Assembly: GCF_031085155.1 (NCBI RefSeq)
Contig: NZ_JAVHUL010000013.1
Location: 1-64,000, forward strand
Source of the DNA: Mesonia profundi
GTDB taxonomy: Bacteria; Bacteroidota; Bacteroidia; Flavobacteriales; Flavobacteriaceae
DNA length: 64,000 nucleotides
Direction: 5' to 3'
Each line of letters starts with the position of its first letter. The stretch's first letter is position 1. Below, piece by piece: positions 41,790-50,821 of this stretch. The notes under the pieces are model-generated. The model did not search any database. It saw nothing but the letters and a program-made list of their open reading frames with translations, and was not told the origin of the DNA. Both the position numbers and the translations under genes were made by a program.

Positions 41790-41996
41790 TTAACAACAAC
41801 TGTTGTTTTCTTGAATTGGTGGACAAGAAACTGTCCCATAACTGCAATAAACACAGCAATCCCCTTCATTTGGTTTTAGAACCGTTTTACAATTCTCACA
41901 TTCGTAGAAAAACTGACAAGCTTTTGTTGGCATATCCTCTACTTTTTTATGTCCGCAGTTTGGGCAGGTAATTTCTGATTTTAATTGGACTTCCAT
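41790..41996 (-). CDS. GDCCVxC domain protein of a mercury operon
   Basis: A 68-residue, Cys-rich protein. N-terminal Zn-ribbon-like CPNCGHKK (C11, C14) and CENC (C33, C36) precede the G45-DCCVYC-51 signature, then CPPIQENNSCC. The GDCCVxC family contains seleno- and Cys-versions and is often next to merT-type genes. Its start codon overlaps the MerTP stop (TAATG), so it is co-translated. It probably binds or relays thiophilic metal ions. The stretch 41726-41789 holds only convergent gene ends. Confidence 0.85.
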   Translation of the reverse strand: MEVQLKSEITCPNCGHKKVEDMPTKACQFFYECENCKTVLKPNEGDCCVYCSYGTVSCPPIQENNSCC

Positions 41997-42601
41997 TAGT
42001 TTTCTTCTTTGTAGGTTACTTTATAGCCTGTAGAATTAATTGCTTTTTCTATATCCTCTTTAGTAGTTTTCGAATTATCGAATTCTACTTTTGCGTTAGC
42101 TTTTTCATAGGAAGCATTTACATTTACAATACCCTCTAATTCATTAACAGCGTGCGTAATGTGTTGTTCGCAAGAAGCACAAGTCATCCCTTTTACATCA
42201 AAATTTACCGTTTGAATATTGGATTGATTCACTATAACCACTTCTTTTTTATTAACTGGATAAAAAATATGAGAGTAGTATGGAAAGCTTATTGAGATAG
42301 CCGCAAATAATGTAATTCCTATTAAAAACCCTTTAGTTTGAAACCACTTTGGCTTTGCATCTATTTCACAGCAATCATCTGCTTTTTTAGGTTTTAGATA
42401 ATCATACCACGCATAACCAATTGCTATGATAGCGACACCAATTAAATAGGGTCTAAAAGGTTCCATCCAAGATAAAGCGGATGCACTCCCTCCAATTCCA
42501 GCAATTAATGCGATAACTGGTGGAATACAACAGGATGATGCGGCTACAGCAGCAAACAAACCTGTGTAGGCTACATTTTTTGAGGTTCTTTCTGTGTTCA
42601 T
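41996..42601 (-). CDS. merTP: MerT-MerP fusion mercuric ion transporter
   Basis: An inner-membrane mercury uptake protein. SSCCIPP (C24, C25) in the first helix is the MerT cysteine pair, followed by further helices near 50-68 and 91-110, with DDCC (C78, C79) in the cytosolic loop. From about residue 131 a MerP/HMA domain follows with GMTCASC (C142, C145). The 201-residue fusion is known in Bacteroidetes mer operons. It lies 11 bp after the ArsR gene. I see no merA reductase or merB, so import would need another detoxification route outside the window. Confidence 0.93.
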   Translation of the reverse strand: MNTERTSKNVAYTGLFAAVAASSCCIPPVIALIAGIGGSASALSWMEPFRPYLIGVAIIAIGYAWYDYLKPKKADDCCEIDAKPKWFQTKGFLIGITLFAAISISFPYYSHIFYPVNKKEVVIVNQSNIQTVNFDVKGMTCASCEQHITHAVNELEGIVNVNASYEKANAKVEFDNSKTTKEDIEKAINSTGYKVTYKEEN

Positions 42602-42612
42602 TGTTATAAAAT

Positions 42613-42984
42613 TTATGCTATTTTTCTTTCTAATTTGATTGACTTAAAAATACTATTCAGAATATCCGTCTCATCCTCGTTCAATGAATAGTATAAGGTT
42701 TGCCCTTCTCTCCTTGAGCTTATAATACCTGCATCTTTCATTTTTCGTATATGCTGTGAAACTGCTGGCACACTCATACCTAAAATATCAGATAAATCGC
42801 AAGGACATAGTTCATTTTCCATATTTAATAAGAATAGGATTTTTAAGCGCACCTCATTACCTGAAATGGATAGTAGTTTCGATATTTTATCGAAACCATT
42901 AGCCATACCGTCAATGGTAGTTCTACAGTTTAGTAACTGCTTATGGTCAGCCTCAGCTCTTGTACAGGATATTTCTAGTTTCAT
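42613..42984 (-). CDS. ArsR/SmtB-family metalloregulator of the mer genes
   Basis: A 123-residue winged-helix repressor. The helix-turn-helix segment is CDLSDILGMSVPAVSQHIRKMKDAG, and the wing is RREGQTLYYSL. Cysteines C60 and C62 in ELCPCDL lie on the DNA-recognition helix start, as in As/Hg/Cd-sensing members. Extra C7 and C20 in the N-terminus may complete a thiolate site. It is the first gene of the minus-strand operon. An inverted repeat at 43024-43043 lies upstream and should be its operator. The usual mer regulator, MerR, is not seen here. Confidence 0.9.
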   Translation of the reverse strand: MKLEISCTRAEADHKQLLNCRTTIDGMANGFDKISKLLSISGNEVRLKILFLLNMENELCPCDLSDILGMSVPAVSQHIRKMKDAGIISSRREGQTLYYSLNEDETDILNSIFKSIKLERKIA

Positions 42985-43002
42985 ATTAATGCTTTAGACG
43001 AG

Positions 43003-43043
43003 CAAAGATTCAGTTAATTACTTATTTAAGCAAATACTTAAAT
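43003..43043 (-). promoter_or_regulatory. ArsR operator and promoter
   Basis: ATTTAAG (43024-43030) and CTTAAAT (43037-43043) form a perfect 7-bp inverted repeat with a 6-nt spacer. On the minus strand TTG (43033-43031), 20 nt, then AATCTTTG (43010-43003) approximate the TTG-N19-TAnnTTTG promoter, with the -33 box inside the repeat spacer. Bound ArsR would block it. The remaining 43044-43221 shows no gene. Confidence 0.65.
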
Positions 43044-43221
43044 ATTAAATTCTATTCTGCTCTAACTTTTAGTTGGTTGTCTTAAATAAGATAGCGGGTG
43101 TTATGCGGAAATAATCTAATTTCTGAAAGACTTATATAAGAAAATCACTTCAGAAATAAATTGGATTACAATCGCTTTTAAACTCTTTGTTAATTCTAAA
43201 AATAGGTCTTTCATAATAGTA

Positions 43222-43851
43222 TTAGTTTTGTATAGATAACAAAATGGCTGTGGCAATCAATTGGATATTGTTAGAATTTGAAATATACTTGCCTTCATCT
43301 TTATTACTCAAAAACCCTAATTCTATAAGCACAGAAGTGCAAACATCAACCGTTTCTCGAAGTACCTGAAAATTCGCGAACTTGACACCTCTACTTTCAT
43401 ATCCCAATTCTTTATTGAGTACGGCTTGCACTTGAAAAGCAAACCAAGTAGAATCATCTGAATATTTGGATTCTGCATTTGTCACGTAAACTTCAACACC
43501 CCTAGCATTCGGATTATCCGAATGATTACAATGCAAAGACACAAACAAATCAGCTTTTAGAAGCTGAGCAAGTTTGGTTCTATCCGATAATGAAATAAGT
43601 GTGTCTTTATACCTGGTCAAATAAATATCCAGAGGCTTATCCAATTCGTTATTTAGCTTTAAAATCTCATTTACAATATCAAGTACAACATCTTTTTCTT
43701 GGATACCATTTACACCTATCGCACCAGAATCTTTTCCACCGTGTCCAACATCAATAATTATTCTTTTTTGAATGGCTGTTTCCTGTCCAAAAATGATACA
43801 GATTTTTAAGAGCAAAATCACAAAACTGACGTTTTTGAGCACTTTTTTCAT
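43222..43851 (-). CDS. exported N-acetylmuramoyl-L-alanine amidase (Amidase_3)
   Basis: A peptidoglycan amidase that cleaves the bond between MurNAc and the stem peptide. I use the ATG at 43851, which gives a signal peptide (MKKVLKNVSFVILLLKICIIFG). The zinc site is visible as IDVGHGGKDSGA, then a glutamate segment, SLHCNHSDN, and the catalytic IELGFLSNKDEG. At 209 residues it has only the catalytic domain. It is encoded divergently from the tra genes and may open the wall for the conjugation apparatus. An upstream ATG at 43881 would add 10 basic residues. Confidence 0.9.
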   Translation of the reverse strand: MKKVLKNVSFVILLLKICIIFGQETAIQKRIIIDVGHGGKDSGAIGVNGIQEKDVVLDIVNEILKLNNELDKPLDIYLTRYKDTLISLSDRTKLAQLLKADLFVSLHCNHSDNPNARGVEVYVTNAESKYSDDSTWFAFQVQAVLNKELGYESRGVKFANFQVLRETVDVCTSVLIELGFLSNKDEGKYISNSNNIQLIATAILLSIQN

Positions 43852-44040
43852 TTTCAATTTTCGGGTTATCAACAACTTCACTTCAAAATTCCATAGGATT
43901 TGATGTCAAATAATAGCAACGGAATTCAATCAACATCAAATAATATTTTATTCACAAATATTTGATTTTCAGTTATTTATGTTCAAATATATGTAAATTT
44001 CCAATAACGAAAATGAACTAAAAATTTAAACTTTTCCGAT

Positions 44041-44328
44041 ATGAAAAAATCACTCTATTTAGCATCCATTCTTTCGCTCTTATCCACTTCGCTTTTTGCT
44101 CAAATTGGTGGCATTGAAGATTCCGTTAATGATGTTGGCGACACTATCCGAACTATTTTTCCAATACTACTCGGTGTAATCTTCCTTGTAGGTTTCCTGT
44201 TCAACGCAGGACATTTTTTTGGGGAAAATGCAGATTTAAAAAAGGGGATTACCCGAGTTTTAGTATTTGTATTGATTGCAGGTGCAGTAGTCGGAATCTT
44301 TACTTACCTAATAGGAATCGTTGTATAA
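44041..44328 (+). CDS. traE: conjugation protein TraE (DUF4134, VirB2-like)
   Basis: A small membrane protein of the CTnDOT-type mating apparatus. A signal peptide (MKKSLYLASILSLLSTSLFA) precedes two hydrophobic segments (FPILLGVIFLVGFLFNAGHFF and VLVFVLIAGAVVGIFTYLIGIV), the hairpin layout of VirB2-like pilins. Length is 95 residues. It opens the tra operon and touches traF directly. Confidence 0.88.
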   Translation: MKKSLYLASILSLLSTSLFAQIGGIEDSVNDVGDTIRTIFPILLGVIFLVGFLFNAGHFFGENADLKKGITRVLVFVLIAGAVVGIFTYLIGIVV

Positions 44329-44613
44329 ATGAAACGGTTCGAGGTCTATAAAAACATCAGGAAAAGGGCGGTCATTTTTGGACTGCCTATTTCCCTGTTT
44401 GCCTTGATGATGGTATCCATTTTGGCTTCTTTGCTTATCATCATTTTCTCTTTCAGCTTTGGGATAATAATAGGTGTGTTGGTTTTCAATGCTTCCCTCT
44501 ATGTGGCGCTGACACGGATAGCCCACAATCCACAGCTTTTCCAAATGGCAAAGGCATTTCCGCAAATCATTAGTAACAAAAGAAACTCTGGCTTCGATTA
44601 TGAACAAGATTAA
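44329..44613 (+). CDS. traF: conjugation protein TraF (DUF4133, VirB3-like)
   Basis: A 94-residue inner-membrane protein with basic N-terminus (MKRFEVYKNIRKRAVIFG) and a long hydrophobic hairpin (LPISLFALMMVSILASLLII and FSFGIIIGVLVFNASLYVAL). In CTnDOT-like systems it sits between the pilin-like protein and the TraG ATPase, as here. It overlaps traG by 14 bp. Confidence 0.88.
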   Translation: MKRFEVYKNIRKRAVIFGLPISLFALMMVSILASLLIIIFSFSFGIIIGVLVFNASLYVALTRIAHNPQLFQMAKAFPQIISNKRNSGFDYEQD

Positions 44614-47002
44614 CCTTTCGTCATATCAACCCATTGTAGATATTCAGAACAATATCGTATTTGCCAATAATGGCAACGTAGTCTTGTGCTATAAAGGAAA
44701 TTTACCGGAAATCTATTCGCTTTCAGAAAAGGATTTTGAAGATATGCACGGTGCTTGGTTTCAGGCTTTGAAGTCGCTGCCTGTGGGAACCGTGGTTCAC
44801 AAACAGGATATATACCTGAAGAAATCTTATACTTCGGAACAACTTCCGAATACAACTTTTCTCGAAAAAGCTACTCACAAGCATTTTAAAGGGCGTGGAC
44901 ATATTGAGCACAAATGTTATTTATTCTTCATCTTGACCAAAAACAAGGCGCTTAACAACTCGAAATACGTCAATCCCTTCAGAAAAGTTTCAAAGGGAAT
45001 CGTACAGGAACTGGATGACAATATTAAGAGTTTCGCCAACTCGGTAAGCGATTCGGTTTCCTTCATCAACAATAGCCGAAAGATGGATTTTGTTTCGCTT
45101 AAAGCCAAAGAAATACAGCACCTCACAAACAGTTACTTCAACGGTTTTAATGAAGGCTATGATACCGATATTTTACTGGACAAAAAAAGCGTCAATATTG
45201 GCGAAAACCATTTTGATGCCCTTGCCATCAATAGCGAACTGTGCTTTGGCGAAAGTGTACAGAGTAGCAAAACCAATGAGAAATTCACTTCTGACGATTT
45301 TGTGTTTCATCAAGGGTTTGTTGATGGCTTAGGGCTTACGCTTAATGAAAATCATATTGTTAATCAGATTATTTATTTGGACGACAAACAAAAGTGGCGC
45401 AAACTACTGGATAAGAAGATTGAAGAACTCAACAAGAGTTCCAATTTCGGTTCACAGAACAAAGTGGTTCTGGGGAAAATCCAACACATCCTTGACCAAA
45501 TCAATGCCGATGATAATGCCAGAATCATTCGTGGTCATTTTAACATAGTGTATTGGGCAAAGGAAGCCAAAGAGCTTGACAAGATAACTTCAAAAATCAA
45601 GACTGAATTTAAAGAATTGGATATCATCCCTTATTATCCAAGAGGCGAAGAACGTAAAAATTATATACTGAACAGTTACTGTTGCTTCTCGTCCAATTTC
45701 TCAAACAACGATTTATACGTAACCGATTTAAAACACGCACTTTGCCTGTTTATCAATAATACCAATTATAAAAGCGATAACACCGGAATCATCTTTAATG
45801 ACCGTGAGCATAACATTCCTGTACTGAAGGATGTCTGGGATGAAAAGAAGAAACGCATCAAGGCACGAAACTTTGCCATTTTTGCACCAACTGGCGAGGG
45901 CAAATCCTTTTTGGCCAATAACATTCTACGTCAATATTTTGAAAGTGGCGTTCGTTTGGTTATTATCGACTTGGGTGGTTCATACACCAAATTCGCCAAA
46001 CTTTATCCTGAAAAATATACGGTGCTGCGCTACGAAAGCGGAAAGAACTTAGGCATCAATCCATTTTACATAAGTGATACAAATGACCTCACACCGGAAC
46101 GTTTGGAAGACTTATCGGTGTTCCTGTTTGAACTCTTTGCTTCAGATTTAAAAGTTACAAAAGCCCAATCGGTATCAGTTAAAAAGATACTTCGCCACTA
46201 TTACGATAGTACTTCTGAAAATCACTCGTTAGATGGTTTTTACAGCTTTATAGAAAGGAATCAGAAAGACCTTCTGGACACCTTAAAAATCCATCCCGAC
46301 TACTTCAATGTCACGAGCTTTTTGCACGTAATGTCTGAATACGTCGGTGATGGTCTATATAGTTTTCTGTTTGAAGTAAGCGAAGACCAGACCTACAAGA
46401 TTGAGGACAAACGATTGATTGTTTTTGAACTGGATGAAGTAAAAGACAATAAGGAAATTTTGTCCGTAATGTTGAAGCTGATTAAGTCAGCCATCCAAAG
46501 AACCATTTGGAAAAATAGGGCTGAAAAAGGTATCATCCTTTTCGACGAGTTTGCCAAGCAACTGAAGTTTGAAAATGTTCTGGAAAGCGTAGAATTTTAC
46601 TATCAAGCCATACGTAAACAAAACGGTGCGATTGGGATTATTCTACAATCCATTAATCAATTGCCTAACAATTCAACTTCAGCCAGCATATTGGAAAATA
46701 CGCAGGTCATTTACAGCCTTAACAATGAAAAAGGTTATGACGAACTGGTTAAAAGACTCAACCTTTCAAGCCACGATTTAAACCAATTAAAGTCCATCAA
46801 AAACAACCTTTCCGGACCACGGAAGTACACCGAAATGTTTATTAAAATCGGTAGGGAAAGTAACATATTCCGTCTTGAAGTTCCGAAGGAAGTATATGCA
46901 GCTTACCTGACCGATGGACAGGAAAACGAAGAGATAATGAAGCTCTACAACGAGCATAACGATATGCAAAAAGCAATAATTCAATTCACATCTAAAACAT
47001 AA
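44600..47002 (+). CDS. traG: conjugation ATPase TraG (VirB4-like)
   Basis: The 800-residue ATPase that powers assembly of the mating channel. Walker A is APTGEGKSFLANNIL in the middle of the chain, and Walker B is GIILFDEFAKQL. The later IRKQNGAIGIILQSINQL matches the conserved VirB4 motif following Walker B. The N-terminal third is the membrane-proximal part without strong helices. The length matches CTnDOT TraG. It lies in the conserved order E-F-G-I-J. Confidence 0.93.
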   Translation: MNKINLSSYQPIVDIQNNIVFANNGNVVLCYKGNLPEIYSLSEKDFEDMHGAWFQALKSLPVGTVVHKQDIYLKKSYTSEQLPNTTFLEKATHKHFKGRGHIEHKCYLFFILTKNKALNNSKYVNPFRKVSKGIVQELDDNIKSFANSVSDSVSFINNSRKMDFVSLKAKEIQHLTNSYFNGFNEGYDTDILLDKKSVNIGENHFDALAINSELCFGESVQSSKTNEKFTSDDFVFHQGFVDGLGLTLNENHIVNQIIYLDDKQKWRKLLDKKIEELNKSSNFGSQNKVVLGKIQHILDQINADDNARIIRGHFNIVYWAKEAKELDKITSKIKTEFKELDIIPYYPRGEERKNYILNSYCCFSSNFSNNDLYVTDLKHALCLFINNTNYKSDNTGIIFNDREHNIPVLKDVWDEKKKRIKARNFAIFAPTGEGKSFLANNILRQYFESGVRLVIIDLGGSYTKFAKLYPEKYTVLRYESGKNLGINPFYISDTNDLTPERLEDLSVFLFELFASDLKVTKAQSVSVKKILRHYYDSTSENHSLDGFYSFIERNQKDLLDTLKIHPDYFNVTSFLHVMSEYVGDGLYSFLFEVSEDQTYKIEDKRLIVFELDEVKDNKEILSVMLKLIKSAIQRTIWKNRAEKGIILFDEFAKQLKFENVLESVEFYYQAIRKQNGAIGIILQSINQLPNNSTSASILENTQVIYSLNNEKGYDELVKRLNLSSHDLNQLKSIKNNLSGPRKYTEMFIKIGRESNIFRLEVPKEVYAAYLTDGQENEEIMKLYNEHNDMQKAIIQFTSKT

Positions 47003-47006
47003 TATT

Positions 47007-47588
47007 ATGAAGACAAAAATCAAAATTTTAGTAATGACAGTAGCCTTGACCTTATTTATGTCGGGAAATGCTACCGCACAAGGAATGCCCACTTATGACA
47101 ATACCAATTTTATCAGTTTGGTAAAACAACTATTGGAATCAGGTAAACAGACCGCTCAAATGATTAAGTCTGTAAAATTCCTAAAGGATGCTAAAGAAGC
47201 CATCGAGCAAGTATCAAGCGTAGTTCAACAACTCAACGCTGTCCAAGAAATTGCAGACAACAATCAGCGCCTTATCAATGTAATGCAAAATGATTTACAG
47301 GACATTTTAAACTCGCCCTACATCAAACCCAATGAAGTTTCAAGAGTTATGGAATCGTTCGATGCAATAGTCCAAAACTCATTAGAAACGGTAGATTTTA
47401 TTGATGAAGTTTTATCCAGCGATTATCTAAAAATGAGCGACGCCGAACGTGCCGAAATACTCAAAGTTAAAGAGCAAGAATCGAAACAAATGGTTTCTAC
47501 CATTACCACTAAAACAAAACGGTATCGAGATATTATTTCTTTCAGAAAAATGCAGGATAAAGTAAATAACCGAGAAACAGATTACTAA
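47007..47588 (+). CDS. traI: conjugation protein TraI (DUF4141-like)
   Basis: A periplasmic protein of the mating apparatus. A clear signal peptide (KIKILVMTVALTLFMSGNATAQ) precedes a helical coiled-coil-prone body (EAIEQVSSVVQQLNAVQEIADNN, shown in part), consistent with VirB5-like roles. At 193 residues it is close to relatives. It starts 4 bp after traG and ends 2 bp before traJ. Confidence 0.83.
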   Translation: MKTKIKILVMTVALTLFMSGNATAQGMPTYDNTNFISLVKQLLESGKQTAQMIKSVKFLKDAKEAIEQVSSVVQQLNAVQEIADNNQRLINVMQNDLQDILNSPYIKPNEVSRVMESFDAIVQNSLETVDFIDEVLSSDYLKMSDAERAEILKVKEQESKQMVSTITTKTKRYRDIISFRKMQDKVNNRETDY

Positions 47589-47590
47589 AA

Positions 47591-48433
47591 ATGACCGCAA
47601 CTATACTTTTAGGGATTGGGTTGGAATACATCGATGCGGTATTCCAGACCATACAGAGCAGCAACTTCTCGCAATACACTATTGCCGGAATGAAAACGCT
47701 CGCTGTCCTATTTTTTTTGGTTAACATCCTGAAAAAGTACAATGAAGGTGTTGCGGATAAAGACGGTTATACTTGGGGATTGAGCCCAGGGGACTTGATG
47801 AAGAATTTTGCCATTGTCATATTAGTAATTTTCTCAACGCAGGTGTTAGGGTTCTTTGATGGGATATTGGTAGCCATCGAAGGGCAGTATAGGGGCACAG
47901 CACCTGCGTTATTACCATTACAAATGCAGGACATTCCTTTAGAGGAAGACGTAAGTCTTTTTGATGCTGCAAGCTCAGCAATGACCCTTTTATACGAAGC
48001 TTTAGTAACACCATTGTATGGGTTTAAGATATTGGCATTTATTCTAAGCACTATACTTTGGATTCTTGACCTATTCATTTATCCGTTGTTTTTGGCAGAG
48101 CGTTTTTTCCTTTTAGGGATAATGCAAGCGTTCTTCCCTTTGGTCATTAGCCTTGCTGTTTTTGAAAAGTTCCGTTCGCTTGCTTATACATTCTTCAAGT
48201 TGTATGCTGCTGTATATATGTTAGTGCCGGCATTCTTTTTAGTCAATGTATTTGTTAACGCTATTTATACGGAAATCAACACCAATTTCTGGGTCAACTT
48301 ATTTGGTACCGATACAGGTCAAGGCTTTTTTGCGCCTGTTGTTCAATTAGGTTCTGTTGCATTTATTGTTTTCCTGAAATTCAAATTGTACAAACGAGCA
48401 ACGTCCTTTACGCTCAGATTGTTTACTGCCTAA
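47591..48433 (+). CDS. traJ: conjugation protein TraJ (VirB6-like)
   Basis: A polytopic inner-membrane protein of 280 residues. Hydrophobic segments: near 30-45, 75-95 (FAIVILVIFSTQVLGFFDGI), 140-175 (ILAFILSTILWILDLFIYPLF), 180-195, 205-225 and 245-260. The N-terminal LGIGLEYIDAVFQTIQSSNFSQY is the familiar start of CTn TraJ. The position after traI is conserved. It is somewhat short for the family but has no sign of truncation. Confidence 0.88.
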   Translation: MTATILLGIGLEYIDAVFQTIQSSNFSQYTIAGMKTLAVLFFLVNILKKYNEGVADKDGYTWGLSPGDLMKNFAIVILVIFSTQVLGFFDGILVAIEGQYRGTAPALLPLQMQDIPLEEDVSLFDAASSAMTLLYEALVTPLYGFKILAFILSTILWILDLFIYPLFLAERFFLLGIMQAFFPLVISLAVFEKFRSLAYTFFKLYAAVYMLVPAFFLVNVFVNAIYTEINTNFWVNLFGTDTGQGFFAPVVQLGSVAFIVFLKFKLYKRATSFTLRLFTA

Positions 48434-48453
48434 GGCAGATTAAAAATAAGAAT

Positions 48454-49068
48454 ATGAAAACACCATACAAGAATATTTATAACGTCCTAAAATTGAATCG
48501 GTTTATCGTTTTGGCAGTTGTTGTCTGTGCCTTACTGTCCAGTACCTTTTCAGTTTGGATGGTATTCAATACAAATCAAAAAGCGCTCAATAGTGCTTTT
48601 GCAATCAATACAGATGGCAGTATAATTCCCCTGAAGCTCGTAACTCAAAAAGAGAATTTTAGAGTCGAAGCTCTGGCACATTTAGAACTGTTCCACAACT
48701 ACTTCTATAACATCGATGCCAGTAACTATGAAAGGAATTTGGAAAAAGCACTTTGGTTAGGCAATAGTTCTGTGGACAATCTTTACCGCCAGAAAAAAGC
48801 CGATGGTGTTTACAACAGGTTGCTTCAGTATTCATTGGTTCAAAAAGTATTGAGTATTGACTCAAGGATAAACGAAAATAATGGCTCGTATAGTTTTACA
48901 ACCACCACCATTTTTGAAATTAACAGAGGTTCAATAATTGACACCTACGAACTGTTTTCAACTGGAAACCTGATTATGGTTGACCGAAACTTTCCCAACA
49001 ATCCGCACGGACTTCTAATTACAAATTACTTCGAGAACACTTTAAAAAAACTAAACGATGAAAGTTGA
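48454..49068 (+). CDS. traK: conjugation protein TraK (VirB8-like)
   Basis: A 204-residue bitopic protein: a short cytosolic start (YKNIYNVLKLNRFIVLAVVV), one transmembrane helix and a periplasmic domain, as in VirB8-like proteins. FRVEALAHLELFHNYFYNID is a recognisable block of TraK. It overlaps traM by 11 bp. The small TraL gene usually found between traK and traM is missing here. Confidence 0.88.
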   Translation: MKTPYKNIYNVLKLNRFIVLAVVVCALLSSTFSVWMVFNTNQKALNSAFAINTDGSIIPLKLVTQKENFRVEALAHLELFHNYFYNIDASNYERNLEKALWLGNSSVDNLYRQKKADGVYNRLLQYSLVQKVLSIDSRINENNGSYSFTTTTIFEINRGSIIDTYELFSTGNLIMVDRNFPNNPHGLLITNYFENTLKKLNDES

Positions 49069-49987
49069 AAAGAATAAAATAGTATTCGCTGCCGTATTGG
49101 CTGTGATTTTCATATTCCTGATTTCCTATTCTGTAATGGTATTGGGCGATGATGATACTGAAACTGAAAACCTAAAACAGACCTTAGTGCCTGATTTAGA
49201 GGAAAACCAAAAAGAATACGACTCTAAACTGGATGCTATAAATGACTTAAAGAAAGTTCGTGAAAATAACGCGCCCAGCATTTACGATGAAAAGCTCATT
49301 GATTCCTTGGGATTCTACGACCCAGATTTACCAGAACGCGAAAAAGAGCGTATTGTAGATAGCATCTATGAAGCTGGCAAAATTCAATATACATCGAAAC
49401 GATACCAAAACTTAGGACAGAAAAGAACTGTTCGCAAAGCGGTATCAAAAATTGATTCTACTGAGGTAAAAAGAGAACAAAATATTGAAGCTAAAGAATT
49501 GGGCTTAGAACATCAATTGTTCTTTGCTGCTTCGCCAAAACCCAACGAGTTTTCAATCATCGGTAATACTGATGATATAATTTACGTAGTAGTAGATGGC
49601 GACCAAATAGTCAAAGCGAATACCAGATTGCGAATGCGCCTTACCAAAACAGCTACGATTAATGGTAAAGAAATGCCTAAGAACACACCCATTTTCGGTT
49701 TTATAAGCTTTCAGCCGAATCGTGCACTCATTGAAATTGAAAACATTAAGCATCATCCTACAAAACTCAAAGCTTTTGATTTGTCAGATGGTAGTGAAGG
49801 TATTTATGTACAGAACAATTTTCGAGCAGAAGCCACCACCGAAGTCTTGGACGATATTATTGGCGATATCAACATTCCTACCGTACCACAAGTTGGTGGT
49901 ATATCCAAAGTACTCAGACGTAACAACCGAAACGTAAAAGTTACGGTATTGAATAATTATAAATTAATTCTAAAACCTAAATTATGA
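49058..49987 (+). CDS. traM: conjugation protein TraM (VirB10-like)
   Basis: A 309-residue protein anchored by one helix (IVFAAVLAVIFIFLISYSVMVL). An acidic, helical linker follows, then a C-terminal beta-rich domain (IYVVVDGDQIVKANTRLRM and GFISFQPNRALIEIENI) similar to the VirB10 barrel of this system. The stop overlaps the traN start as ATGA. It is likely the link between the inner and outer membrane parts. Confidence 0.9.
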   Translation: MKVEKNKIVFAAVLAVIFIFLISYSVMVLGDDDTETENLKQTLVPDLEENQKEYDSKLDAINDLKKVRENNAPSIYDEKLIDSLGFYDPDLPEREKERIVDSIYEAGKIQYTSKRYQNLGQKRTVRKAVSKIDSTEVKREQNIEAKELGLEHQLFFAASPKPNEFSIIGNTDDIIYVVVDGDQIVKANTRLRMRLTKTATINGKEMPKNTPIFGFISFQPNRALIEIENIKHHPTKLKAFDLSDGSEGIYVQNNFRAEATTEVLDDIIGDINIPTVPQVGGISKVLRRNNRNVKVTVLNNYKLILKPKL

Positions 49988-50814
49988 GAGCAACAATTTT
50001 AATATTTGCGATACTGATTTCCGCTTTCGCGAAAGCGCAAACAACTACAGTTCTCGATACCATATATGCCAACGACACCAAAAACGTTGCATTATTCTTC
50101 CCTGAACCTATTCGGCAAGGTATAACCGGTTCAGATAATTTTGTTTTTACCTACAACCGTGAAAAAGAACAGTATTTTGGACTTCTTCAAGCAAAGCCTG
50201 GCAAAGAAAGTAATCTACTGGTAGTCAATAGAAATGGTTCAATTTTTTCGTATATTGTAAGATATAAAAAACAGCTATCTAAGCTCAATTATTTCATTCC
50301 GTTATCTAATAGTATCGGAAATGAGAAACCAATTAAGGTCGATTCGATACTTGCTGAATCTTCTGAAGAACGTGTAGATAATAGAACGTATTACTATCAA
50401 AAATTCTGCTCGTATCTTCTTAACAGAAACCAGCGTATCGGTCGGATTAAGAAGCGAACGCAAGGCATTGTCTTGACTGTTGAAAATGTTGTTTTTGATA
50501 AGGAAGAACTCTACTTCGTTATCCAGATTGAGAATAATTCTACTTTGGATTACGATTTGAATTTCTTAAACCTTTCGATTGAAACAAGACAAAAAGGGAA
50601 AAGAAAATCGTTGCAACGCCTGTATCAAGAACCAACGTACAAACACAATCTGCCTTCAAAAATTGCAGAAAGTGAAACTGTGCGCTTCGTTTATGTATTG
50701 CCCAAATTTTCATTATCTAATGACCGTAGGGCGATTTTAGAATTGAATGAAAAGGATGGCGAACGAAATATTGAAATGAAACTATCACATAGATATATTA
50801 ACAACCCAAATTAA
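49984..50814 (+). CDS. traN: conjugation protein TraN (DUF4138, VirB9-like)
   Basis: A 276-residue exported protein with signal peptide MRATILIFAILISAFAKAQ. The mature part (DTIYANDTKNVALFFPEPI, ITGSDNFVFTYNREK) matches TraN of CTnDOT-like elements, a VirB9-type outer-complex subunit. It is co-translated with traM. The coding sequence for the signal peptide end contains a 16-bp palindrome (50022-50037). Confidence 0.9.
   Translation: MRATILIFAILISAFAKAQTTTVLDTIYANDTKNVALFFPEPIRQGITGSDNFVFTYNREKEQYFGLLQAKPGKESNLLVVNRNGSIFSYIVRYKKQLSKLNYFIPLSNSIGNEKPIKVDSILAESSEERVDNRTYYYQKFCSYLLNRNQRIGRIKKRTQGIVLTVENVVFDKEELYFVIQIENNSTLDYDLNFLNLSIETRQKGKRKSLQRLYQEPTYKHNLPSKIAESETVRFVYVLPKFSLSNDRRAILELNEKDGERNIEMKLSHRYINNPN
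50022..50037. repeat. 16-bp palindrome inside traN
   Basis: CGCTTTCGCGAAAGCG is perfectly self-complementary and codes for part of SAFAKA at the signal peptidase site. A GC-rich palindrome stands out in this AT-rich region. It may be a member of an iterated genomic palindrome family. Confidence 0.6.
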
Positions 50815-50821
50815 TACTGTT

